From contig DASXLL010000161.1 in assembly GCA_036496265.1 (NCBI GenBank), positions 1 through 35,008 on the forward strand: a DNA stretch of 35,008 bases. Direction: 5' to 3'. Below, in pieces: positions 25,666 through 33,131 of the stretch. The DNA is from CAYLLN01 sp036496265 (lineage in GTDB: Bacteria > Planctomycetota > Planctomycetia > Pirellulales > Pirellulaceae). Both the position numbers and the translations under genes were made by a program. Each line of letters begins with the position of its first letter. Positions within the stretch are counted from its first letter, which is position 1. Below the pieces are notes generated by a model, which ran no database searches, was not told the DNA's origin, and saw only the letters and a program-made list of their open reading frames with translations.

Positions 25666-27159
25666 ATGAACGAGTTGGAAATCTTTTCTGCCGCGCTGGA
25701 GCTGGCGGATTTGCCTGCCCGTGAGCGATTTCTCAATGAAGCCTGCGGCGGGCGTCCGGAGCTGCGGTCGAGGATTGAAGCGCTGCTGCGCAACGCCGAT
25801 GACGCCAGCCGGTATTTGGAAGCGTCGCCCCAGGCGGTTCTGGCAACGCTCGCTGCGCCGGCGGCGGTGGCCATCGGCACTCAAATTGGCCCCTACAAGC
25901 TGCTCGAGCAAATCGGGGAAGGCGGAATGGGGGTCGTTTACGTCGCCGAGCAAATGCAGCCGGTTCGCAGGCGCATTGCCCTCAAAATCGTTAAGCCGGG
26001 GATGGACACCAAGCAGGTGATCGCCCGATTTGAAGCGGAGCGACAGGCTCTAGCGATGATGGATCATCCGAATATCGCCAAGATTTTGGATGCCGGAACG
26101 GTAGGGCAAAGCACCAAATCACAAGCATCAAATCACAAACAAATTCAAAAAACTAAATCTAAAGCACAAAACGAAATCGCGTTCTCGGTTTTGGAAATTG
26201 ATCCTTTGAATTTGGACATTGTTTGTGATTTGGGGCTTGGTCATTGTGATTTAACGACTGCCCGGCCGTACTTTGTGATGGAGCTGGTGCGGGGGATGCC
26301 GATTACCGAGTATTGCGATCAGGAACGGCTGAAGCCACAGCAGCGGCTGGAATTGTTCATCGATGTGTGCCACGCCGTGCAGCACGCCCACCAAAAAGGC
26401 ATCATTCACCGCGATCTCAAGCCCAGCAACGTCATGGTCACGCTCCACGACGGCGTGCCGGTCGTAAAAGTGATCGACTTCGGCGTGGCTAAGGCCGTCG
26501 GGCAACAACTCACCGACCGCACCGTCTATACAGGTCTCACGCAGCTTGTCGGCACACCACTCTACATGAGCCCCGAGCAAGCCGAGCTGAGCGGCCTCGA
26601 CATCGACACCCGCAGCGACGTCTATTCGCTCGGTGTTTTGCTCTACGAACTGCTCACCGGCACGACGCCATTTGACAAAGACCGACTCAAGAACGCCGGC
26701 TTCGACGAAATGCGCCGCATGATCCGCGAGGAAGAACCGGAGACAGTCAGTGCCCGGCTAGCGCGAACGCGAAGAACAGGGGCACGGGACTCGGGACTCG
26801 GGGTTGGGGGGCGACTTTCCGAAGCACTCCCCTTAGTCCCGAACCCCGAACCCCGAATCCCCCGTCTGTCTGAACTCGACTGGATCGCGATGAAGTCACT
26901 CGAAAAAGATCGCAGCCGGCGATATGAATCTGCCTCCGCCCTCGCTGCCGACATTCAACGTTTCCTTTCTGATGAACCTGTTAACGCTTGCCCCCCAACG
27001 GCTATGTATCGCTTTCAAAAATTCGCGCGTAAACACAAAGCTTCCCTTACCACCGCGGCGGCGATTGCTATTTGCTTGCTGCTGGGCACGACGGTCAGCG
27101 CCTGGCAGGCTCTGCGGGCCACGGCCGCGGAAGCGCAAGCGGTTGCGAATGAGCAATAG
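25666..27159 (+). CDS. Ser/Thr protein kinase, N-terminal part of a TAG-split kinase-WD40 gene
   Basis: 497-aa kinase of the pknB-like planctomycete class. ATG 25666 gives the family leader (MNELEIFSAALELADLPARE, RFLNEACGG). Glycine loop IGEGGMGVVY near 83-92, K107, HRD 248-250, DFG 271-273, MSPEQ near 301, membrane helix about 461-478. Two in-frame repeat inserts: residues 148-198 (Lys/Asn/Asp-rich, from a 155-bp AT-rich inverted repeat) and about 371-397 (RDSGLGV...LPLVPNP). The frame ends at TAG 27157 in the juxtamembrane coiled coil. The same frame continues without further stops through the coiled coil into the WD40 region, exactly the architecture of kinase 1, so this is one gene split by one nonsense codon. 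The kinase part alone is complete and membrane-anchored. Confidence 0.88.
   Translation: MNELEIFSAALELADLPARERFLNEACGGRPELRSRIEALLRNADDASRYLEASPQAVLATLAAPAAVAIGTQIGPYKLLEQIGEGGMGVVYVAEQMQPVRRRIALKIVKPGMDTKQVIARFEAERQALAMMDHPNIAKILDAGTVGQSTKSQASNHKQIQKTKSKAQNEIAFSVLEIDPLNLDIVCDLGLGHCDLTTARPYFVMELVRGMPITEYCDQERLKPQQRLELFIDVCHAVQHAHQKGIIHRDLKPSNVMVTLHDGVPVVKVIDFGVAKAVGQQLTDRTVYTGLTQLVGTPLYMSPEQAELSGLDIDTRSDVYSLGVLLYELLTGTTPFDKDRLKNAGFDEMRRMIREEEPETVSARLARTRRTGARDSGLGVGGRLSEALPLVPNPEPRIPRLSELDWIAMKSLEKDRSRRYESASALAADIQRFLSDEPVNACPPTAMYRFQKFARKHKASLTTAAAIAICLLLGTTVSAWQALRATAAEAQAVANEQ
26104..26260. repeat. AT-rich inverted repeat inserted in kinase 2
   Basis: The left half (AAATCACAAGCATCAAATCA, 26117-26136, then CAAACAAATTCAAA) is mirrored by the right half (TTTGAATTTGGACATTG..., TTTGTGATTTGGGG, CATTGTGATTT, 26213-26253). 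It is much more AT-rich than the surrounding kinase gene and stays open, adding about 50 residues between the AGTVG and RPYFVMELV strands. Confidence 0.82.
26780..26862. repeat. GGGACTC/CCCGAACC inverted repeat element, copy 2
   Basis: Near-identical to 24908-24992 and read in the same frame (RDSGLGVGGRLSEALPLVPN, then PEPRIP). It is inserted between SARLARTRRTG and LSELDWIAMKSLEKD of the kinase C-lobe. Confidence 0.85.
27157..27159 (+). other. In-frame amber codon splitting kinase 2 from its WD40 domain
   Basis: Codon 498 is TAG in the context GAG-CAA-TAG-GCT. Downstream codons in the same frame read ASSNAAHAQEKAQEAATERD then EAQKQRDEVKALADKLAA, matching the coiled coil of kinase 1 (EANQQRDEAQKQRDEVKSVN). 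A single C-to-T change in a CAG codon would explain it. Confidence 0.85.
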
Positions 27160-27294
27160 GCTAGTTCCAACGCGGCCCACGCCCAGGAAAAAGCTCAAGA
27201 GGCGGCGACAGAACGAGATGAAGCGCAAAAGCAGCGCGACGAAGTCAAGGCTCTCGCCGATAAACTCGCCGCCAAAGAGCAGCAGCTTCAGGGA

Positions 27295-29451
27295 ATGCTC
27301 TACGCGGCCCGAATTGATGGCGCTAAGTCGGCTTGGGATCATGGCAGCGTAACGAGCGTCATCCGATCACTCGATTTTCTGCGGCCCAAGGCCGGCGAGC
27401 CCGACCGGCGCGGGTTTGAATGGCATTATCTCTACCGGCTGGCGAAAGCGGCCGAGTCTCCACCTCTAGAAGGCACGCGTCAACGAGCAACCTCTCAAAA
27501 CACCGCCGCATTCAGCCAGGACGGCAAGCGCCTGCTCACGCTGACCTGGAACAGCAACCAAGAGTCGCTGCTAAAAGTCTGGGACGTACAATCCGCCCGG
27601 GAGCTCCATTCGTGGAAGCTCGAAGACTGCGGCAGGAAACCAACCTTCAGCCCCGACGGCACGCGCCTGGCAAGTGCCTCCGACACCCAAAAGGTGATTA
27701 ACGTCTGGAGCACCGAAACCGGCGCGCGTCTCCTTTCCTTCCCCGGCGGCAATGGTCGCTACGATGGCTGGACGGTCTTGTTCAGTCCCGACGGCAGCCG
27801 GCTGCTTCGGCTGTCGGATTCCGTTCTGAAAGTCTGGGACGCCCAATCAGGCCGCGAAATGTTTTCAATCGATAGCATTCCCAACACCATCGTCTTCAGC
27901 CCGGACGCCAAGCGCCTGGCCGCCGGCGTTGCCGTAGGCGCGTGGAATCGAACCAGACAGGCTTACAACGGTGGTGCGGTCAAGATTTGGGATGCCCACA
28001 CCGGCGAGCTGCTTTCCACGTTCCGCAGCCACACGGCTGAGGTCACACAAGTCGTCTTCAGCCCGGACAGCCGCCGGATAATAAGCGTTGCGGGAAGTGA
28101 AGAACCCGGCAGCATTCCTGGAGAACTCAAAGTTTGGGACGTTGATTCGGGAAACGAGGTCTTCGGATTTACGGAACCAACCGACGAAATTGGTCGTGTT
28201 GCCTACAGCCCCGATGGCGCGCGATTTATCGTCGGCAGCACGGATCCATCGCGCAGAAAAGGTCGCACGAGAGTCTATGACTCGCGTTCCGGCCAGGTGA
28301 TTTACGCGCTGCCCACTTGGGGCGAAATGGCTTTCAGTCCTGACAGTCAGCGTCTCATCGGCGACGATCGAAGCGAGCTGCGGATTTGGGACTTTCGAAC
28401 CGGCGAGGAAATCCGCACGTTAAAAGACAACATTGGCCAGGACCTACGCTTCAGCCCCGATGGCAAGCATGTGGTCACGTCGGCCCAACAAGGCATCCAC
28501 TTGTTCGACACCGAAAAATCGGTTCCGGAGCGGCAAACGGTTTTATTAAAGGGTGTCAACCGTCAATCAAGCTGGTCCTATGGCGACACTCCCGCCGTTT
28601 TCAACTCCGATCTTTCGCGCGTCGCGGCTATTTCCTATAGCACCGTCAAAGTTTTCGAGCTGCCCAGCGGCAAGGAGTTGCGTTCCCTTCCCGGACAAGA
28701 AGAAAATGTCATTTGCGTGGCGATCACTCCGGACGGCAAGCGAGTCGCCGCCGGCGCGGGAGGCCGAAGGTTCCGAGCCAGGACCGACACGAAGCAATAC
28801 CCAGGCACGCTGAAGGTTTGGGATGTCGAATCGGAACGGGAGCTAGTAACGATCGATTGGTCCGATCTGGGAATAGTCCATCTGGCGTTCAGCCCGGACG
28901 GCAAAACGCTGGCTGGCTCTGCCAACGACGACACCGTCAAGCTTTGGGACGTCGAGTCCGGCCGCGAACTACGCACGCTCGGCTCTCCAGCACCAATGTC
29001 TCGTGTCGGGAATAATCTGGCGTTCAGCCCTGACGGAAAGCGTTTGGCTTGTTTGGGCAAAATCTGGGATGTTGGTTCGGGCCGCGAAATGGTGACTCTC
29101 AAAAGTTCGGATGCGATGGCATTCAGCCCGGATGGCCAGCGCGTCATCGGCACGATTCGTTCAGAGCGCGGCATAGAGAAGGGCATGTTCGACGCCACCA
29201 CCGGCGAGCAGCTTTTTGCGCTCGGCGGCGGCATGAATAATATCGCCTTCAGCCCGGATGGAAAACGCCTCGCTATGCCTGGACTCATTCTGGATGCTCA
29301 GTCTGGCCGGACGCTGCTCAGCTTAGACCAGACCAGATTTCACCCTCACGCGGCGTTCAGCGGCGACGGCTACCGCCTAGCCGTCGTCACTAGTTTTTAC
29401 AGCGGCGAGATCCTCATCTACGACGCCACGCCGCTGCCCGAAAAACCATAA
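27295..29451 (+). CDS. WD40-repeat protein, C-terminal part of the split kinase gene
   Basis: 718-aa open frame from ATG 27295, in the same frame as the upstream kinase, 135 bp after its TAG. It begins MLYAARIDGAKSAWDHGSVT and GFEWHYLYRL, matching LYTAHMNMASHAWQAG and GFEWYYLHRL in kinase 1 just after the coiled coil, then has about 12-14 WD40 blades with FSPDG(K/T)RLA and (K)VWD signatures. Without the kinase half it has no membrane anchor or signal peptide. It may be expressed by internal initiation, by readthrough of TAG, or not at all. No strong ribosome site precedes ATG 27295 (CAGCAGCTTCAGGGA is only weakly similar). The intact frame argues that the nonsense change is recent or tolerated. 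Confidence 0.8.
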   Translation: MLYAARIDGAKSAWDHGSVTSVIRSLDFLRPKAGEPDRRGFEWHYLYRLAKAAESPPLEGTRQRATSQNTAAFSQDGKRLLTLTWNSNQESLLKVWDVQSARELHSWKLEDCGRKPTFSPDGTRLASASDTQKVINVWSTETGARLLSFPGGNGRYDGWTVLFSPDGSRLLRLSDSVLKVWDAQSGREMFSIDSIPNTIVFSPDAKRLAAGVAVGAWNRTRQAYNGGAVKIWDAHTGELLSTFRSHTAEVTQVVFSPDSRRIISVAGSEEPGSIPGELKVWDVDSGNEVFGFTEPTDEIGRVAYSPDGARFIVGSTDPSRRKGRTRVYDSRSGQVIYALPTWGEMAFSPDSQRLIGDDRSELRIWDFRTGEEIRTLKDNIGQDLRFSPDGKHVVTSAQQGIHLFDTEKSVPERQTVLLKGVNRQSSWSYGDTPAVFNSDLSRVAAISYSTVKVFELPSGKELRSLPGQEENVICVAITPDGKRVAAGAGGRRFRARTDTKQYPGTLKVWDVESERELVTIDWSDLGIVHLAFSPDGKTLAGSANDDTVKLWDVESGRELRTLGSPAPMSRVGNNLAFSPDGKRLACLGKIWDVGSGREMVTLKSSDAMAFSPDGQRVIGTIRSERGIEKGMFDATTGEQLFALGGGMNNIAFSPDGKRLAMPGLILDAQSGRTLLSLDQTRFHPHAAFSGDGYRLAVVTSFYSGEILIYDATPLPEKP

Positions 29452-29514
29452 ACCAATCGAACGATTCAACGATTCCTATCTTCCAGCGATTGTATCGAAC
29501 GGAGAAAAACATCA

Positions 29515-30201
29515 ATGCGAACTTCTAAACTTGCGCTGTTTCTTTGTCTCATCGCGCCCTGGCTGGCCGCCGGCCAAGAAAAAGCCGTCACACCGTTTTG
29601 GCTCGCCGCCAACGTGACAATCGACCAGCCTTCCTTAAAACCCGCCGACGTCAAGCTCGTTGCCTTGCCGGATACGTCGCGCAACCTGGCTCTGCTGAAG
29701 CTGGGCTATGCCAGCGCGAACTATGTGCCAACCAATCCTTCCTTGGCTCCCTTTATTCCCAAAGAGGACACGGGATACCAACTCGTCGCCGGAGGTCTCC
29801 AAGTCGGCACTCGCCTGTTCGGCGACCGCAATTTCAAGTTCGACAAGCTCGATGCTCCCTTCGCCGGCCTCACCTTCCTCCAGACCAAAATGGGCCACAA
29901 AGCCTTCGTGGACGGCAGATATTCCATCATTCTCTCCGCGGCCCAGCCCTGCCTCGTGTTTGTCAGCATCGATGAAAACGCCATCGAAACCTACAAGGAG
30001 TATGGCGCGCCCGGCTGGCTCCAGGATTTCGCTCCGACGGGCCACAAGCTGACGACGGACAATCCGATTATGAATCGTACTGAAACGGGCTTTTTGGTGT
30101 TTGTCAAAAAATTCCCTGCCGGCCGCATTGTGCTTGGTCCGCCGTGCATGGACGCGGACAACAATTCGATGTATTTCGCGTTTTTTGCGGAAGGGAAATA
30201 A
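29515..30201 (+). CDS. Secreted protein of unknown function
   Basis: 228 aa with a signal peptide (MRTSKLALFLCLIAPWLAAG, cleavage near AAGQ). The mature part is a mixed alpha/beta-looking domain with many aromatic residues (PFWLAANVTIDQPSLK, GDRNFKFDKLDAPFAGLTFL, YSIILSAAQPCLVFVSIDEN, GFLVFVKKFPAGRIVLGPPC). I do not recognise the family; secreted planctomycete proteins with a beta-sandwich look are possible. GGAG at 29501-29504 serves as ribosome site. It starts 63 bp after the WD40 frame on the same strand and could belong to the same transcription unit. Confidence 0.75.
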   Translation: MRTSKLALFLCLIAPWLAAGQEKAVTPFWLAANVTIDQPSLKPADVKLVALPDTSRNLALLKLGYASANYVPTNPSLAPFIPKEDTGYQLVAGGLQVGTRLFGDRNFKFDKLDAPFAGLTFLQTKMGHKAFVDGRYSIILSAAQPCLVFVSIDENAIETYKEYGAPGWLQDFAPTGHKLTTDNPIMNRTETGFLVFVKKFPAGRIVLGPPCMDADNNSMYFAFFAEGK

Positions 30202-30221
30202 GTTAAGGCGCGACCGCCTAA

Positions 30222-30725
30222 TTATTTACTCGGTGGCGACAGTTCCCGAGCCAGCTGAAGTACGGCATGGCGAAGCGCCGGTGAAATAAAAAAGTTGATT
30301 TCTTGCTGAAGGCGGTCGAGCAAGGAGGCGATCCTGATCGACGAGCTCGCCGGTCGCACGGTCGCCACCAATTGCGGCCTCACTGTCATTGGCACATTGG
30401 GCATCCTCCTCCGAGCCAAGCAGCTTGGTTTATGCCCTGAAGTAAAACCCGCGCCGATTTGCTCTGCTAAAGCAATCGCTTCTGCTTCGGCAAAATCAAG
30501 CGTCGTGGCAAGCTCGGTTACACGCTCGCCACGGCGTGGCGGCTGAACGGTGATGAAACTCCAAGCAGACAAATGAACGACTGGAAGCAGTGGGGAAGCG
30601 TTTTGCAGCTCCTGCGCAACGCCTGGCGGGACGATGACATTTTGAAATAAGTCCTGAAGCCATGGCAAACAGTGCAAGTGGCTCAGGGCACGAATCGGCG
30701 AAGTGTCGCTGACGACAATCGCCAT
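30222..30725 (-). pseudogene. DUF3368 PIN-domain toxin gene with internally inverted segment
   Basis: The ends of this 167-aa frame are a clear DUF3368 PIN-like nuclease: N-terminal MAIVVSDTSPIRALSHL with the first acidic residue, FAEAEAIALAEQIGA, and C-terminal LLDRLQQEINFFISPALRHA. The middle (GFTSGHKPSCLARRRMPNVP...) is nonsense. Reading 30325-30449 on the plus strand restores the missing core, EAILIDELAGRTVATNCGLT then VIGTLGILLRAKQLGLCPEV, with correct phase at both joints. The present orientation therefore removes the conserved LID-E acidic residue and should abolish nuclease activity, although the frame stays open. ATG 30725 (MAIVVSD) is preferred over 30734. It is paired with the UPF0175 antitoxin just upstream. 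Confidence 0.85.
30325..30449. other. Inverted 125-bp segment within the PIN toxin gene
   Basis: Relative to the family, this segment is reversed: its toxin-coding strand is plus while the gene is minus. Re-inverting it joins ...AEQIGA to EAILIDE and CPEVKP to LLDRLQQE in frame. Short inverted repeats GAGCAA (30318-30323) and TTGCTC (30459-30464) flank it; 6 bp is short enough to be chance. Confidence 0.85.
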
Positions 30726-30727
30726 GA

Positions 30728-30973
30728 CTACCATCCTAGCCGCTGCATTCCGTCCAACTCGGTACGCCAGTAGTCGTCGCCAACGCGAACGAGCGGAAGA
30801 CCTCGGGCAACAAGAGCGGATTCGAAGTCGGTGCGGACGATATCAGCCCAGCGAGTGGCTTCTGGCATGCTCAATCTGCCGGCATCATAAAGCCGGCAAG
30901 CAATTTCTAGCTTGGCTTCCTGTTCGGAAAGCCCCGCGGAGGTTAACATTTCATCGCTGATGGTAAGCGGCAT
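30728..30973 (-). CDS. UPF0175 family antitoxin
   Basis: 81 aa: MPLTISDEMLTSAGLSEQEA, then KLEIACRLYDAGRLSMPEAT and a short acidic/aromatic tail. UPF0175 proteins are the usual DNA-binding antitoxins of DUF3368 PIN toxins. A strong ribosome site (GAGAGGTGATC on the minus strand) precedes ATG 30973. Its stop is 2 bp before the preferred toxin start (30725). A perfect minus-strand TATAAT and a TATGCC/GGCATA inverted repeat lie upstream, as expected for an autoregulated module. The antitoxin is intact although its toxin is rearranged. Confidence 0.85.
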   Translation of the reverse strand: MPLTISDEMLTSAGLSEQEAKLEIACRLYDAGRLSMPEATRWADIVRTDFESALVARGLPLVRVGDDYWRTELDGMQRLGW

Positions 30974-31002
30974 TGATCACCTCTCTCTATGATTAATGTA
31001 CT

Positions 31003-31037
31003 ATGCCATTATAGGCTGCGCAATTCTAGGCGGCATA
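31003..31037 (-). promoter_or_regulatory. Promoter -10 and possible operator of the toxin-antitoxin module
   Basis: On the minus strand TATAAT occupies 31013-31008, about 35 bp upstream of the antitoxin ATG. Inverted hexamers TATGCC (31003-31008) and GGCATA (31032-31037) bracket it, and GCAATTCTAGGC / GCATAATTCCAGGC form an imperfect direct repeat. No clear -35 hexamer. Confidence 0.4.
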
Positions 31038-31108
31038 ATTCCAGGCCGTGAAAACGCTGACAATTGAAAGATGGGCCGGCTCGCTTCTGCGCTCGCTGGT
31101 CCCGCCCT

Positions 31109-31133
31109 GTATTGGACAGGCGAGACGCCTATC
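31109..31133. repeat. Short hairpin at the sulfatase 3' end
   Basis: ATTGGACAGGCGAGACGCCT followed by ATCCTAC contains the stem AGGCG-AGA-CGCCT (31116-31128) and ends at the sulfatase stop codon. It resembles the GTAGG...-type dispersed palindromes. It could stabilise or end the minus-strand transcript. Confidence 0.5.
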
Positions 31134-32738
31134 CTACTTTTTCTTTTTCGCCTTCGCCGCCACGGGCGTGTCCTTCTCGCCGCTATGAAAATTGACGGCG
31201 ACGGCGTTCTTTTGGGGCGGGCCTGGCGTGCTGCGGCCGGTGGTGACGTATTGGTCCATAAGGCGGGTGAGACGGGCGATGATTTCGGGGTGATCGGCTT
31301 GGAGGTTCTTTCGCTCGCCGATGTCGCTCGCTAAGTCAAATAGCTGCGTACGCGGCAAGCTGCTCGTGTCGTCTTGGCCGGGACGGGGGGCGCTCCAACC
31401 ACCCGATCCCGGACAAAAACAAAGCTTCCAACTGCCCTGCCGAATTCCGAACGAGCCATTGATCGAATGATGAACCGTCGCCTCTCGCAGCGGCTTATCG
31501 GCTTTGCCGAGCAGGGCGGGGAGCATGCTGACGCTATCTTCGGCGGCGTCGGAGGGCAGCTTGTCGCCGATGATCTCGGCGACGGTGGCCGTGAAGTCAG
31601 TTAGGCAAGTGGTTTGATCGCTGCGCGTGCCGGCGGAGATGTGCCCGGGCCAGCGGACGAGGAAGGGAATGCGGTGGCCGCCTTCGTAGATGTCGGCCTT
31701 GTTGCCGCGGAAGATGTAGCTGGGGTTGTGGCCTTTGGGGACTAGCTCTTCGAACTTGGCCTGCGGCGAGCAGCCGTTATCGCTCGTGACGATGACGAGC
31801 GTGTTTTCGGCGAGGCCGTTTTTGTCGAGCGCGGCCAGCACTTCGCCGAGGGCGGCGTCGGTTTGCATGACGAAATCGGCGTAGGGATTGAGGCCGCTTT
31901 TACCATGCCAGGTTTCGGTGGGGGCGATGGGAGTGTGGGGCGAGGCGAGGGGGAGATAGAGGAAGAACGGCTGACCGTTTTTGGCTGCGGGGGCGCGCTG
32001 CGTAATGTATTCCACAGCTTTTTCGGTCAGCCGCGGGAGGACGTGCCAGGCTTCGAACTCGGGCGCGGCAGGGCCGAGTCGCGTCATGCCGCCCGTGCGG
32101 CCGAGCATCATGGGAAATTGCTTATCGACGGTCGGCAAGATCGTGACGTGGTCGTTTTCAATGAACGTGTAGGGCACCATGTCGAGCGACGCGCTGATGC
32201 CGTAGTAAGAGTCAAAGCCGACAGTCGTTGGGCCGGCGGCGATTGGTTTTGCGTATTCGACGTTGTGGACCTGATCAGGGGCTTCGATGTTCAGCTCGGC
32301 TACGTCTTTGCCCGGCAGCTTGACCCAGTTCATGCCCAGGTGCCATTTGCCAATTGCGGCGGTGTGGTAGCCGTGCTTTTTCAAAAGCGATGCGACAGTC
32401 AGCCGATCCGGCTCGATCAGCCGCGGGCTGAGGCCCCCGAGCACGCCGCTTTGCAGCTTGGTCCGCCAGGCGTAGCGGCCGGTCATGATGCCATACCGCG
32501 TCGGCGTGCAAACGGCGGATCCGCTGTGGGCGTCGGTGAAGGCCATGCCGGCGGCGGCGAGTCGATCGAAATTGGGCGTGGCGATTTTGCCGTCGGCGTT
32601 GAGGCATTTAAGATCGCCATAGCCGAGGTCGTCGCAGAGGACGTAGAGGATGTTGGGCTTGTCGGCGGCGACTGCGGCGCTGGACAAAAACGCGATCGAC
32701 AAAAACAAGGCCATACTCACAAACAGAAATCGAAACAT
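31134..32738 (-). CDS. Secreted sulfatase (arylsulfatase type)
   Basis: 534 aa from ATG 32738, which begins the signal peptide (MFRFLFVSMALFLSIAFLSS, AAVAADKPN). The S1 sulfatase marks are clear: metal ligands D36-D37 (LCDDLGYGD), the formylglycine motif C77-T-P-T-R81 with the following GIMTGR, LKKHGYHTAAIGKWHLG, and the distal TSDNGCSP. Formylglycine-generating enzyme must convert C77. Substrate probably a sulfated polysaccharide, as for the many planctomycete sulfatases; not determinable here. The C-terminus is Lys-rich (AKAKKKK). The open frame continues upstream to 32885 but without family similarity. Confidence 0.95.
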   Translation of the reverse strand: MFRFLFVSMALFLSIAFLSSAAVAADKPNILYVLCDDLGYGDLKCLNADGKIATPNFDRLAAAGMAFTDAHSGSAVCTPTRYGIMTGRYAWRTKLQSGVLGGLSPRLIEPDRLTVASLLKKHGYHTAAIGKWHLGMNWVKLPGKDVAELNIEAPDQVHNVEYAKPIAAGPTTVGFDSYYGISASLDMVPYTFIENDHVTILPTVDKQFPMMLGRTGGMTRLGPAAPEFEAWHVLPRLTEKAVEYITQRAPAAKNGQPFFLYLPLASPHTPIAPTETWHGKSGLNPYADFVMQTDAALGEVLAALDKNGLAENTLVIVTSDNGCSPQAKFEELVPKGHNPSYIFRGNKADIYEGGHRIPFLVRWPGHISAGTRSDQTTCLTDFTATVAEIIGDKLPSDAAEDSVSMLPALLGKADKPLREATVHHSINGSFGIRQGSWKLCFCPGSGGWSAPRPGQDDTSSLPRTQLFDLASDIGERKNLQADHPEIIARLTRLMDQYVTTGRSTPGPPQKNAVAVNFHSGEKDTPVAAKAKKKK

Positions 32739-33131
32739 ACAGTTCGTACTTCGAGAGAGAGGAATGAATCGTCGGATTTCAAATGCCGGAATGAGTCTTT
32801 TAGTACAGTAATGAGTCAAAGAATCGCGGTGACTGCTTCCGTCAATATAACGATGCTCGGTCGGAAGCGCGGCAATCGTAGTCACTGCAATTAGAAGTGA
32901 TCTTTACCGGCGCCGCGGCGTGATCGGGACCGTTCCATTACTTTTCTACGGAAACAGCTTGATCAAACCAGCTTCGGCCGGTTATGCTTCGCGGAGTGGA
33001 GGCGGCCGTCTTGTCGCTGGCTTTCTCGTTGGCTGGCTGCCTGTCACGATTCCCGCACGGGCGGGACCGAGATACTGGTTCGGCGGCTTCGACGTCATAC
33101 CGGGGCGGCTGAATTGAAGGGGGAACGAGTC
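32739..33131. other. Divergent intergenic region
   Basis: Between the sulfatase (-) and the surface protein (+). It contains AATGAGTC twice, 20 bp apart (32790 and 32810), with a related GAATGAATC at 32762, and a CCCG-CACGGG-CGGG hairpin near 33048-33062. No gene seen. Confidence 0.4.

Noticed and set aside
32739..32885. Longer sulfatase start
   Set aside because: Would bury the signal peptide behind ~49 unrelated residues.
31863..32894. 343-codon plus-strand open frame opposite the sulfatase
   Set aside because: Antisense to conserved sulfatase motifs; no recognisable protein features.
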